Positions 28,846 through 37,169 of a DNA stretch of 64,000 nt are shown in pieces. The notes under the pieces were generated by a model, which had not been told where the DNA came from, did not search any database, and was given only the letters and a program-made list of their open reading frames with translations. The position numbers were made by a program, and so were the translations under genes. The stretch comes from DATKBT01 sp035546295. GTDB lineage: Bacteria > Acidobacteriota > Thermoanaerobaculia > Multivoradales > Multivoraceae. Location of the stretch: assembly GCA_035546295.1 (NCBI GenBank), contig DATKBT010000025.1:155141-219140 (forward strand). The letters are read 5' to 3'. The stretch's first letter is position 1, and the number at the start of each line of letters is the position of its first letter.

Positions 28846-29157
28846 GTCTACGAGGCCGGCCTCGAAGTCCTCGCCTGCCTTCGGCTGCTAGCCTCGGCTG
28901 GCGGCGTTCGTGGCCTCGCGGAAGCGCGAGGCCAGGGAGCACGAGGCCAGGGAGCACGAGGCCAGGGAGCACGAAACGTTCTCGAGCGGACGAAGAGGCT
29001 CGATTCCTGCCGAGTCGACCGAGCGGCACCCGCTCGCGGGCCTGCGTCGCCCGAGGTGATCGTCCAGCGGCCTCGTGGTCTGACGACGCTGGTGGGCTGA
29101 TGCGGCTCGACAGGCAGCTCGACAGGCAGCTCGACAGAGAGTCATGACCACCACGAG
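28843..29157 (+). repeat. Structured intergenic repeat, copy C, with 15-bp tandem triplet
   Basis: Starts at the stop codon of the FecR/DUF3352 gene (TAGGTCTACGAGGCC) and ends with ATGACCACCACGAG, whose ATG is the likely start of the ABC ATPase. The centre differs from the other copies: a hairpin GGCCTCGCG/CGCGAGGCC (28912-28933), then three perfect copies of GAGGCCAGGGAGCAC (28928-28972), and near the end a triplicated CAGCTCGACAGG-like unit. The gap holds no other gene. Confidence 0.7.
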
Positions 29158-30259
29158 TCCGCCAGAGAGCGCGGAGGCCGCGGAGACGGCGCGCTCGCCT
29201 CCGAGAGCGGAGCGGCGCGCCGGATCGGCGGCCGAGCCCGCCGTCCCGCAGCCGCGCGGCGAGACCGTCGGCCAGCAGCCGCCGGTGATCGAGCTCGAGG
29301 GATTGGGGATCCGTTTCGGCAGGCACCAGGTGCTCGACGACCTGACCGGACGCTTCGACGGGCGGTGCATCGGCCTGCTCGGTCCCAACGGCGCCGGCAA
29401 GACGACCCTGCTGCACGCCCTGCTCGGCTTCTATCCGCCGAGCGCGGGAACGGCGAGGATCTTCGGACACGACATCCTGAAGGACAGCAAGGCGATCCAG
29501 CAGCTCATCGGCTACATGCCGGAGCGCGACGCCTTCATCGCCGGGATGTCGGGGGTCCGCTTCGTGCGGCTGATGGCGGAGGTCAGCGGGCTCCCGGCGC
29601 GCAAGGCGCTCGAGCGCGCGCACGAGGTGTTCTTCTACGTAGGTCTCGGCGAGGCCCGCTATCGCAACCTCGAGACCTACTCGCTCGGGATGAAGCAGCT
29701 CGCCAAGCTGGCGCAAGCGATCGTCCACGGGCCGCGGCTGATTTTCCTCGACGAGCCGACCAACGGGCTCGATCCGCCGGCGCGGGTGCGCATGCTGCGC
29801 CTGATCCGTGAGATCCGCGACAGCGGCAAGGCCCAGATCATCATCTCCTCGCACCTGCTTCGCGACGTCGAGGAGTGCTGCGAAGAGGTGCTGATCCTCA
29901 AGCGCGGGAAGATCGCCAACTACTGCAACCTCGAGGAGGAGCGCAGGTCCAACAAGCGCTTCCTCGAGATCGAGACCCGGCGCACCGAGGCGGCGCGAGA
30001 GCGCGCCGCGTACTCGGAAGGCGGGGCGCGGGTGAGCGCGCAGGACTCTTTCGCAGGAGCGTTGCGCGAGCTGGGCTGCGAGGTCGCCGTGGTGAATCGA
30101 CGGCGCCTCAAGGCGGTGCTCCCCGAGGGCGTCGAGATCCGCGACCTCTATCAGGCCGCGCACGAACGGGAGATCCAGATCCGCCGGCTCGACTACAAGC
30201 GGGACTCCCTCGAGGACATCTTCATGAAGGCGATGGGGACCGACGATGGCGGTCTTTGA
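29144..30259 (+). CDS. ABC transporter ATP-binding protein
   Basis: 371 residues. The N-terminal 45 are variable. Walker A is GPNGAGKTT, the Q-loop lies before YMPERDAFI, the signature is the degenerate YSLGMKQLAKLAQAI, and Walker B is RLIFLDEPTNGLDPPA, with the H-loop in SSHLLRD. It belongs to the group that pairs with ABC-2 type permeases. The start ATG lies in a repeat; no other start has a better Shine-Dalgarno. The next gene, a permease, starts 14 bases before its end. Substrate unknown. Confidence 0.9.
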   Translation: MTTTSPPESAEAAETARSPPRAERRAGSAAEPAVPQPRGETVGQQPPVIELEGLGIRFGRHQVLDDLTGRFDGRCIGLLGPNGAGKTTLLHALLGFYPPSAGTARIFGHDILKDSKAIQQLIGYMPERDAFIAGMSGVRFVRLMAEVSGLPARKALERAHEVFFYVGLGEARYRNLETYSLGMKQLAKLAQAIVHGPRLIFLDEPTNGLDPPARVRMLRLIREIRDSGKAQIIISSHLLRDVEECCEEVLILKRGKIANYCNLEEERRSNKRFLEIETRRTEAARERAAYSEGGARVSAQDSFAGALRELGCEVAVVNRRRLKAVLPEGVEIRDLYQAAHEREIQIRRLDYKRDSLEDIFMKAMGTDDGGL

Positions 30260-31109
30260 TCGCGGTTACCGGGGATACGACGGCCCGCTCACCCAGCCGT
30301 GGTCGCGCTTCCTGGTGATCGCGCGCTACGCGGTGCGCGACGTGTTCGCGTCCAAGGTCTTCATCGGCTTCAGCGTGCTGTCCCTGATCTGGCCGCTGGC
30401 GCTGGTCGGCATCATCTACCTCAAGTACAACGTCGAGGCGCTCACCATCCTCGACCTCTCGACGCTCGACCTGATCCCGATCGACACGACGTTCTTCCGC
30501 CTCGGCTTCCTGCGGCCGCAGACCGCCTTCGCCTTCGTGATGATCCTGATCGTCGGTCCCGCGCTGGTGTCGCCCGACCTGCGCAACAATGCGCTGCCGC
30601 TCTACCTGTCGCGACCGCTCGACAAGAGCGACTACGTGCTCGGCAAGCTGGTGGTGCTCGCCACCCTGACCTCGGCGGTGACCTGGGTCCCGGGGCTGCT
30701 CCTGTTCGCGCTCCAGAGCTACCTGGCGGGAGGCCGCTGGCTGCTCGACCACTGGCGCATCCCGCTGGCGCTGTTCGTCGGGTCGTGGATCTTCATCCTG
30801 GTCCTCTCGCTCTTCTCGCTCGCCGTCTCCGCCTGGGTCAAGTGGAAGCCGTGGGCGCGGATCGCGTTCCTCGGCGCGATCTTCGTGTTCTCGGCGATCG
30901 GCCAGATCTTCAAGCTGATCTACGGCACCTGGTGGGGAAGCCTGCTGGTGGTCGACGATCTCATGGTGCGGGTGTGGGACCATCTGTTCGGGATCGAGTC
31001 CTCGCAGCAGATCCCGGCCCTGGTGGCCTGGATCGCTCTGGCGATCTTCGGCGCCTTCAGCGCCTGGCTCCTGTTCCGGCGCATCCGTGCCTTCGAGGTG
31101 GTGTCGTGA
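30246..31109 (+). CDS. ABC-2 type transporter permease
   Basis: 287 residues with about six hydrophobic segments, among them VFIGFSVLSLIWPLALVGIIY, FAFVMILIVGPALVSPDL and ALFVGSWIFILVLSLFSLAV. The segment DLRNNALPLYLSRPLDKSDYVLGKL is the typical cytoplasmic loop of NosY/ABC-2 permeases. The start at 30246 lies inside the ATPase gene, so the two are coupled. Probably an exporter; the substrate is not predictable. Confidence 0.85.
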   Translation: MAVFDRGYRGYDGPLTQPWSRFLVIARYAVRDVFASKVFIGFSVLSLIWPLALVGIIYLKYNVEALTILDLSTLDLIPIDTTFFRLGFLRPQTAFAFVMILIVGPALVSPDLRNNALPLYLSRPLDKSDYVLGKLVVLATLTSAVTWVPGLLLFALQSYLAGGRWLLDHWRIPLALFVGSWIFILVLSLFSLAVSAWVKWKPWARIAFLGAIFVFSAIGQIFKLIYGTWWGSLLVVDDLMVRVWDHLFGIESSQQIPALVAWIALAIFGAFSAWLLFRRIRAFEVVS

Positions 31110-32155
31110 GCCGGGATCCGGTGGGCGCGAGCGCGACCGGGCCGGCCGTCGTGGAAGATGCGTCGAGCGCCGGCGCCGCGGCTCGCCCGGGTGTCGCGCT
31201 GGGTCCGAATCTCTCCCTTCGTCCGAACATCTCGCTCCGGAATGTCTCGAAGTTCTACGGCGACGTGCTGGGCGTCAATCGCGTCGACCTCGAGATCGGC
31301 CCGGGGATCACGGGCCTGGTCGGTCCCAACGGTTCGGGGAAGACGACCCTGATGAACCTGATCGCGGGGCTGATCCGGCCGACGCAGGGGGAGCTCGAGG
31401 TGCTCGGGATCGGTCCCAACCGGCCCGAGGAGCTGTTTCGCGAGGTCGGCTACTGCACCTCGTTCGATTCGTTTCCGCGCGGTCTGACCGGCCGGCAGTT
31501 CATCGTCGACTACCTGCGCGTGCACGGTTATCCGCGGCGCCAGGCGCGCGAGCTGACCGAGCTGGCGCTCGAGCGGGTGCGCCTGGTGGAGTCCGCCGAT
31601 CGCAAGGTCGCCGCCTACAGCAAGGGCATGCGCCAGCGCATCAAGCTGGCCCAGGCTCTCGCCCACCAGCCCCGCGTGCTGGTCCTCGACGAGCCGCTCA
31701 ACGGTCTCGACCCCGTCGCGCGCGTGGAGATCCTCGACCTCTTCCGACAGCTCGCGACCGAAGGGCTCTACGTGTTGATCTCGAGCCACATCCTGCACGA
31801 GGTCGACATACTGTCCGACCGGGTGATCCTGATCTCTCACGGCTACATCGTGGCCGAGGGCGAGATCCACGGCGTGCGCAGCGAGGTCACCGAGCGGCCG
31901 ATGCAGATCTTCGTGCGCTGCGACCATCCCGAGACGCTGGCCGCCGCGGTCTTCGCGCAGGACGGCGCCTCGGAGGTCCAGATGCACGACGACCGCCAGG
32001 GCCTGCTGCTGCGCACGCGCGACGCCGAGCGCTTCTTCGCGCTGATGGAGAGGCTGGTGCTCGAAGGGAAGGTGTCGGTCGAGGCGATGGGTCCGGCCGA
32101 CGAGGACGTGCAGGCGGTGTACATGTACCTGGTCGGCGACGAGGGGGTCGCGTGA
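31106..32155 (+). CDS. ABC transporter ATP-binding protein
   Basis: 349 residues from a GTG overlapping the permease stop. The first 40 residues are variable and Ala-rich. Walker A GPNGSGKTTLMN, signature AYSKGMRQRIKLAQAL, Walker B VLVLDEPLNGLDPVA and H-loop ISSHILHE are intact. A C-terminal region of about 95 residues follows the ATPase core. It is a second ATPase in a four-gene unit of alternating ATPase and permease genes, possibly one machine with two half-transporters. Confidence 0.9.
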   Translation: MSRDPVGASATGPAVVEDASSAGAAARPGVALGPNLSLRPNISLRNVSKFYGDVLGVNRVDLEIGPGITGLVGPNGSGKTTLMNLIAGLIRPTQGELEVLGIGPNRPEELFREVGYCTSFDSFPRGLTGRQFIVDYLRVHGYPRRQARELTELALERVRLVESADRKVAAYSKGMRQRIKLAQALAHQPRVLVLDEPLNGLDPVARVEILDLFRQLATEGLYVLISSHILHEVDILSDRVILISHGYIVAEGEIHGVRSEVTERPMQIFVRCDHPETLAAAVFAQDGASEVQMHDDRQGLLLRTRDAERFFALMERLVLEGKVSVEAMGPADEDVQAVYMYLVGDEGVA

Positions 32156-33048
32156 GCACCGCCGAGGCCTCTGCCGTCACCACCAGCCGCAAGGGCGGCC
32201 TGCATCCAGCCGACTCCCTGCCGCATGGCGCCGGGCTCTGGCGCGCGCAGGTGCGCGCGCTGCTGCAGCTCGAGCTGCGCAAGGCGCTGCTCGGCCGGCG
32301 CTCGCTGATCGCCTACGGCCTCGCCGGCCTGCCGGTGTTCGTGATGCTGGTGCTGATGGTCGCCAAGCGGCCGGGTGGGGCACCGGTGTTCGAGAGCCTG
32401 GACGAGGCGCGAACGGTGTTCTCGATCATCTACCAGACCTTCATCCTGAGGGCGGTGGTGTTCTTCGGCTGCGTCGGAGTCTTCACCAACCTGTTTCGCG
32501 GCGAGATCCTCGATCGCAGCCTCCACTACTACTTCCTCTCGCCAGTGCGGCGCGAGGTCCTGGTGGTCGGCAAGTACCTCTCCGGCGTCGCGCTGACCTC
32601 GATCCTGTTCGTCGGCACCGTCGTCGTCTGCTTCCTGATGCTCTACCCGCCGTTCGGCCTGTCGCGCGCGGTCGACGACCTGTTAGGCGGAGGCGGGCTG
32701 GGCCAGCTCGGCGCCTACGTCGGCGTCACGCTGCTCGCCTGCCTGGGGTACGGGGCCGTCTTCCTGATCGTCGGGTTGTTGTTCAAGAACCCGATCCTGC
32801 CGGCCGGCGCGGTTCTGGGCTGGGAGCTCATCCACTTCCTCCTGCCGCCCTTCCTCAAGCGGTTCAGCGTGATCCACTACCTCAAGGGGATGATCCCGGT
32901 GCCGATGTCGGAAGGGCCATTCGCCGTGGTGTCCGACCCGCCGCCGGCGATCGTCTCGGTGATCGGCCTGATCGTGTTCGCGATCCTGGTCATGGTCGCC
33001 GCCAGCCTCCGAGTTCGCAGCATGGAGATCCGCTACGGCGACGACTAG
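32152..33048 (+). CDS. ABC-2 type transporter permease
   Basis: 298 residues, GTG start overlapping the upstream stop. Six or so membrane segments can be seen, such as GLAGLPVFVMLVLMVA, SILFVGTVVVCFLMLYP and GYGAVFLIVGLLF. The FRGEILDRSLHYYFLSPVRREVLVVGKYL stretch matches the ABC-2 coupling loop. Its TAG stop (33046-33048) overlaps the CTAG at the left end of the inverted-repeat element that follows. Confidence 0.85.
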   Translation: MSTAEASAVTTSRKGGLHPADSLPHGAGLWRAQVRALLQLELRKALLGRRSLIAYGLAGLPVFVMLVLMVAKRPGGAPVFESLDEARTVFSIIYQTFILRAVVFFGCVGVFTNLFRGEILDRSLHYYFLSPVRREVLVVGKYLSGVALTSILFVGTVVVCFLMLYPPFGLSRAVDDLLGGGGLGQLGAYVGVTLLACLGYGAVFLIVGLLFKNPILPAGAVLGWELIHFLLPPFLKRFSVIHYLKGMIPVPMSEGPFAVVSDPPPAIVSVIGLIVFAILVMVAASLRVRSMEIRYGDD

Positions 33049-33333
33049 CAGCCCGTGGTGGAAGTCAGGATGGCCGCATTGCGAGCGCCGCAGGTCCAGA
33101 TGCAAGGCGGATCGACGGAGGCGATGCGGGGACATCGGCGAGGAGGTCCAACGCAGCAGATGGGCCTGCGCCGCCGCAACCCGAAGGGCGACAAGGACTT
33201 GCAGCGGAGCCGGCGGCGAGAAGCCGACCGAGAGAAAGCCAGCTCCCGCACTCGCACGACCGGCTTCGTGGCCGCCGGTGGAGCGGAAAGACCTTGTCGT
33301 GCGGGTGTGCTGAGTTCCACCACGGGCTGCTAG
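33045..33333. mobile_element. MITE-like element with perfect 19-bp terminal inverted repeats
   Basis: CTAGCAGCCCGTGGTGGAA at 33045-33063 is repeated in exact reverse complement at 33315-33333, bounding 289 bases. Both outer ends are CTAG, which could be a 4-bp target duplication. The inside has no transposase. Open frames of about 92 codons run on both strands but have no family resemblance. A 12-base match to the end sequence (CTAGCAGCCCGT) occurs alone at 41322-41333. Confidence 0.65.
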
Positions 33334-33384
33334 CCTCCGATCTGCCTGGGCGCGCTGCGCGCGCTATAGCAGATCTGCGGCTAG
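33330..33384. terminator. Large hairpin after the ABC operon, CTAG-bounded
   Basis: GCTAGCC (33329-33335) and GATCTGC (33339-33345) face GCAGATC and GGCTAGC (33379-33385), with a small internal loop and a GC-rich apex. There is no T-run. It shares the CTAG at 33330 with the right end of the preceding element. It may end the ABC transcript, or be another insertion-derived palindrome. Confidence 0.5.
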
Positions 33385-33385
33385 C

Positions 33386-33712
33386 CATTCCTCGCGGCTC
33401 CAATCCGAGCTGAGGCAGAGCCGAAGCGAGCGAAGGTGAGGTGTGCCGAGCCTGCGAGGCGGACCGAGCCCAGCGCCTGCGGCGAGTCGCCGCGGACAGC
33501 CGTAGTACCGGGCGACTGTTGCTGCATACGCCCTGCCGGTGACTCGGACAGCTCGCTCTCCGGAGCTCGAGAGTGGTTGCGACGCGCATCCTCAGCGTCC
33601 CCCGAGCCTGCGAGGATCCCCGTGTTCCCGTGATCGCCTCGTCGCAGTGCTGCGGTCGCTCGGGAGCGGAGCTCGACAGACATCGCTCCGTCCCACGCGC
33701 GGGCCCAGCCGC
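33386..33712. other. Gene-free stretch between ABC operon and sirtuin
   Basis: About 330 bases between the hairpin and the convergent sirtuin gene. No family-like reading frame, promoter or repeat was recognised. Confidence 0.5.
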
Positions 33713-34534
33713 TCAACGCAGAAGCCGGACCAGCTCCGGCAGCGCCTCCTCCGCAGCCGCGGGAACCACGCGGACGCTGGGGTGGGGCGGCCGCTCGGCG
33801 CCGGGGTCGAGCGAGAAGGCGGGAGCCCCACGTAGGGCGGTGGCGCGCACCAACAGATCCGTGACCCCCACCGAGAAGGAGGTGCCGACGAACAGTGCGA
33901 CGTCGGCGCGCTCGCCGGCCGCGAGCACCTGCTCCCAGTTGTAGTCCTCGTGGTCTCCGTAGAACTCGTCGAACCACAGGACGTGGGGTCGCAGCGGCGC
34001 CTCGCACTCCGGGCAGCGGGGGAGGTTCTCGGGGCTCGGATCCGCGCGAAACGACTCGAGCCCGGCGTCCGGGCGCGGCAGCGACCCGCTGGGCGCGCCC
34101 AGCCGGCAACCCGGAGACGGGCAGCGGACTCGGGCCGCGCTGCCGTGGACCTCGATCAGACGCTCGGACCCGGCCCTGGCGTGCAGGGTGTCGATGTTCT
34201 GGGTGACGAGGAGGAACTCGCGGTCCCTCGCCGTCTGCCACTGCTCGAGCTCGACCAGGGCGAGGTGACCCGCGTTGGGCTCGGCTTCTCGCAGCGTCTC
34301 GAACCGCGACAGGTACCAGCGCCAGCTCTCGGCGGGATTTTCGAGGAAGAAGGACAGCGTCGCCAGCTCGGTGACGTCTCGCTTCCACAGCGCTCCGGCA
34401 TCGGTTCCCCGAAAGGTCGGGATGCCGCTCGCCAGCGAGATCCCGGCGCCGGTGACGACCAGCAGCTCGTGGGCATGCTCGACCGCCTCGTAGAGCTCGT
34501 CGAGCGAAGAATGATTCGCCAGCATCGCGGCCAT
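33713..34534 (-). CDS. Sirtuin (SIR2-family NAD-dependent deacylase)
   Basis: About 273 residues from the ATG at 34534 (ATG 34525 also possible). The NAD-binding site GAGISLASGIPTFRG, TQNIDTLH, and the catalytic His in IEVHGSAARVRC are typical. Two Cys pairs (CPSPGC and CPECEAPLRP) form the zinc ribbon. PHVLWFDEFY and VGTSFSVGV follow. The PHVLWFDE version resembles class III/other bacterial sirtuins less than CobB, so the acyl preference cannot be told. It stands alone, convergent to the ABC operon. Confidence 0.9.
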   Translation of the reverse strand: MAAMLANHSSLDELYEAVEHAHELLVVTGAGISLASGIPTFRGTDAGALWKRDVTELATLSFFLENPAESWRWYLSRFETLREAEPNAGHLALVELEQWQTARDREFLLVTQNIDTLHARAGSERLIEVHGSAARVRCPSPGCRLGAPSGSLPRPDAGLESFRADPSPENLPRCPECEAPLRPHVLWFDEFYGDHEDYNWEQVLAAGERADVALFVGTSFSVGVTDLLVRATALRGAPAFSLDPGAERPPHPSVRVVPAAAEEALPELVRLLR

Positions 34535-34700
34535 TCTAGTCCCGCTCACGAGGGCGTCGTCCCGGAGGCCCCGATCATGGGCCGCTCGACGAGGGGCGTG
34601 CACCTAGGCCGACGGTCAGCCTTCTCGGCGGCCTTCGAGAGCGAGCGCCGCCACCGGCGGGTGGAAGCTCTCGGGCATCCGCTCCGCGAGCAGCCCGAGC

Positions 34701-34910
34701 TCAGGCTTGGTCGCGAGCGCCCGTCTCCACCCAGCGGCTGCACACCGTGCGGGCGTGCTCGGGATCACCCTCGCTCAGGGCTTCGGCCGTGAAGCGACCG
34801 ATCTCGTCGTGCGCGACCCCGGCGCGACGCAGCTCGTGGCGCACCTGCGCGACCAGGACGAGGGGATTGGCAGTGCGCTTCGACACTCGGATGGTGGGAT
34901 ACCGAGTCAC
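34701..34910 (-). CDS. Small conserved-looking protein of unknown function
   Basis: About 70 residues: NPLVLVAQVRHELRRAGV, then HDEIGRFTAEALSEGD, ending in ARTVCSRWVE. This looks like a real short helical protein, not a shadow: it has alternating hydrophobic residues and a conserved-type EI.RFT.EAL motif that I recall from small uncharacterised proteins. The start is uncertain; in-frame GTG codons occur at 34910 and 34886, and the frame is open to 35009. No function is known to me. Confidence 0.5.
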   Translation of the reverse strand: MTRYPTIRVSKRTANPLVLVAQVRHELRRAGVAHDEIGRFTAEALSEGDPEHARTVCSRWVETGARDQA

Positions 34911-35332
34911 GGCCAGATCGACCAGGGATGTAGCCTGCGAGCCTCGTGTGGACTGAGTCTTCGCCCTCTCCGCACAGAGACGGAACGACGGATGTCGGGG
35001 CGTTTGCATGCAAAGATGCTGCCGAAGGGCGGCGGTTTCCGCCAGCGGTTGCCTCTCGGCGTTCTACTAGTAAGAGACCCACGGGACGCGATTTCGTTAC
35101 ACCCCCTGTCCGCTGTGCTCACCTGCTGAACGTGCTGAACCGAACCCGACCCTCTGCCGGCCTGCGGATTCGCCGCGCGACTCGCCCCGTCACCTCGGCC
35201 GGGACGCCTTGCTGCCACTCTGGCGTGTCATCGGCCGCAGTGGGCGTCGCCTGAACGTGCCAAGGTGACCTCTTCCGTGGACAGCCGGCGTCGGCGTTGC
35301 GACCGTCGCCTCCCAGGCCGGAGCGCGAGCGG
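34911..35332. other. Intergenic region with a 12-bp palindrome, lower GC
   Basis: Between two divergent genes. It contains the perfect palindrome TTTGCATGCAAA at 35003-35014 and a short GGCGG/CCGCC hairpin just after. Base composition is less GC-rich than the surroundings, so promoters for either side may lie here, but no clear -35/-10 pair was found. Confidence 0.4.
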
Positions 35333-35956
35333 GTGAGCGTCGCGGCTCCCTCGGCGGGCGCGATCCAGCGGGGAGATCTCCTCTTCACCGCCGCCCCCGG
35401 GGCACTCGACGAGTTGCCCCAACCGTTCGTGGTCGCCGGCCGGCTGCCCCGGCTGCTCCGCCAGCTCCAGGCGCGGGATCCCGACGTGGCGATCCTGGGC
35501 TTCGGACTCGGGGCGGTGGGCGCCCTGATGCTCGAGCAGCGCCCCGGAATGCGTCTGGTCGGCGTCGAGCCCGACCAGGCTCTCGCCTCCGCGATTCCGG
35601 AGCCGCTGCGTCGCCGCGTCGAAATCGAGAGCATCGATGCACTCACCTTCCTGCGCCGGACCCGTCGCCGGTTCGATCTCGTCTTCGACGATTGCTTCGT
35701 CCTCGCCGGCGGGGACGCGGTGCGGCCGGCGGAGCTCACCCGGCATGCCGGTCTCGTCGCGCGGCGTCTGAGGGCGGGCGGCGTCTACGTGCGCAACCTG
35801 CTGCCGGGTCCCGGGCTGTCCGTCGCCGATCAGTCTCGGGACCTCAGCAGCCGGTTCCCGCACGTCGCGCTGCGCACCTTCCGCGAATGGGAGAACGTCT
35901 TCGCGGTCGCCAGCGCGAGGCCCATCCGGTCCGGGTGGCGGTCCCGGTTGTACTGA
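35333..35956 (+). CDS. Spermidine-synthase-like / SAM-dependent methyltransferase-fold protein
   Basis: About 207 residues from GTG 35333; the frame extends to 35297. The Rossmann glycine motif VAILGFGLGAVGALML, the acidic residue ending the next strand (LVGVEPDQ), and RFDLVFDDCFVLAG resemble the nucleotide-binding half of spermidine synthase-like proteins. The N-terminal half of a true spermidine synthase is missing. It could be a small methyltransferase or an orphan aminopropyltransferase-like protein. Substrate unknown. Confidence 0.6.
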   Translation: MSVAAPSAGAIQRGDLLFTAAPGALDELPQPFVVAGRLPRLLRQLQARDPDVAILGFGLGAVGALMLEQRPGMRLVGVEPDQALASAIPEPLRRRVEIESIDALTFLRRTRRRFDLVFDDCFVLAGGDAVRPAELTRHAGLVARRLRAGGVYVRNLLPGPGLSVADQSRDLSSRFPHVALRTFREWENVFAVASARPIRSGWRSRLY

Positions 35957-36128
35957 GGACGGGAGGCGCGCGAGCCGGTCGACAAGGCGATCGGTCGATC
36001 GCCTGGATGTGCCACCCCGCGATAGGATCGATCAGCCCCGATCGACGGGCACGATCGACCGTTGGCCTCTGGGAGCGAGCGGAATGGACGCAGCCGATCG
36101 GCGCGTTGATCCCCCCGAGGAGGAATCG

Positions 36129-36914
36129 ATGAAACGGCAGCTCGCCGCGCTCACCATCGCAGCAGGGATTCTCGGGTCGATGGCTCCGCTCCACGCCGAT
36201 CGCGTGGTGCTCACCAACGGCAACTTCCTGGAGGGACAGGCCGAGATCCTCGAGGACGGCAGCGTCGCGGTCACCTCCGCGATGGGCACCTGGACGGTCG
36301 CCGCGCACCGCGTGTCCCGCGTCGAACGCTCGCAGACCCCTGAAGAGCACGTCGAGGCGGTTCTTCGTGAGACTCCCGAGCCGAAGCCCGGCGTTCTCTA
36401 CGACCTGGCGGTGTGGGCCCGGGAGGAGGGCGCCTGGACCCTGTCGCGCCAGCTCGCGGAGCGCGCCATCGAGATCGACCCGGACTACGAGCCGGCACGC
36501 CGGCTGCTCGGACACCGGTACCTCGACGGGCGCTGGCTCACCGCCGAGGAGTGGCGACAGGCGACCTCGGAGGAGGAGAGCGAGTACGACCGGCAGATCG
36601 CCCGCGAGCTGGCGCTGCGCGAGGCGACCGCCAGGCTTGCCTACGAGAGCGCACGCCTCGAGCTCGCGGCGCGCATGATCGACGGGATCGGGCCGCAGGT
36701 CCGCGACCAGCCCGACGTCTACGGCTTCCCGCTCGGTTGGGTGCTCTCGGCTCCGAGCGGCCACGGCTTTCACCACCGTTCGTTCCCCCGCGTCGCCCCT
36801 CCGATCGCCACGCCCCCGCCGAGCCGTGCCAGAGCGCCGTCCGCTCAGCGGCCGGTCGTGAGAGCGGCGGCGCCGGTCACCAATCGGGGCCGAATGGTTC
36901 CCCCCGGCGGCTGA
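36129..36914 (+). CDS. Secreted protein of unknown function
   Basis: 261 residues. The ATG at 36129 has an excellent GAGGAGGA site. A signal peptide is clear (MKRQLAALTIAAGILGSMAPLHA). The next 60 residues (DRVVLTNGNFLEGQAEILEDG and so on) look like a small beta domain often found in exported proteins. The middle (LYDLAVWAREEGAWTLSRQLAERAIEIDPDYEPARRLLG) is a TPR-like helical pair followed by an EEW-containing segment (DGRWLTAEEWRQA). The C-terminal 60 residues are Pro/Arg-rich. No enzyme motif. Confidence 0.7.
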   Translation: MKRQLAALTIAAGILGSMAPLHADRVVLTNGNFLEGQAEILEDGSVAVTSAMGTWTVAAHRVSRVERSQTPEEHVEAVLRETPEPKPGVLYDLAVWAREEGAWTLSRQLAERAIEIDPDYEPARRLLGHRYLDGRWLTAEEWRQATSEEESEYDRQIARELALREATARLAYESARLELAARMIDGIGPQVRDQPDVYGFPLGWVLSAPSGHGFHHRSFPRVAPPIATPPPSRARAPSAQRPVVRAAAPVTNRGRMVPPGG

Positions 36915-36932
36915 TCCACGGCCGTCTCGGGT

Positions 36933-36949
36933 GGCTGCCTCGGGCAGCC
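36933..36949. terminator. Short perfect hairpin after the secreted-protein gene
   Basis: GGCTGCC-TCG-GGCAGCC, 18 bases beyond the stop of the secreted protein. No T-run follows, so termination is only suggested. Confidence 0.35.
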
Positions 36950-36989
36950 GATTGCGGTCGCACCGGTGGCGGCATCGAGGACACGGCCG

Positions 36990-37169
36990 CAGCACCCCGC
37001 GCAGCCGTCTCGCGCTCCCCGACCTGCGGCAGGAAGATCGCCTGCCGCCCGCCGGCACGCACCAGCAGGCCGTCCGGGCCCGGCCGAGGAGCTCCTGGAG
37101 CCCTTCGCGGCTGCGCACGCGGAGCCGGCGCAGCGTCTCGAGCTCGGTGACCTCGAGCTCGAGCCTCAC
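36990..37169 (-). pseudogene. AMMECR1-domain remnant with a frameshift
   Basis: Directly after the ceramidase-like gene (overlapping its TGA as GTGA), the minus strand reads VRLELEVTELETLRRLRVRS and continues EGLQELLG. After a one-base shift near 37075 it continues PDGLLVRAGGRQAIFLPQVG. Together these match the C-terminal half of AMMECR1 domains, where DGL..R.GG......LPQV is the core. The N-terminal half and the end of the domain are absent. It looks like a decayed gene or gene fragment. A sequencing error could explain the shift but not the missing halves. Confidence 0.5.

Noticed and set aside
28928..28972. Three perfect 15-bp repeats as a possible CRISPR
   Set aside because: Units are directly adjacent with no spacers and no cas genes are present, so it is a simple tandem repeat.
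33055..33333. Two 92-codon frames on opposite strands inside the 289-bp element
   Set aside because: Both span the same element, are Arg-rich, and end in the inverted repeats; neither looks like a transposase or known protein.
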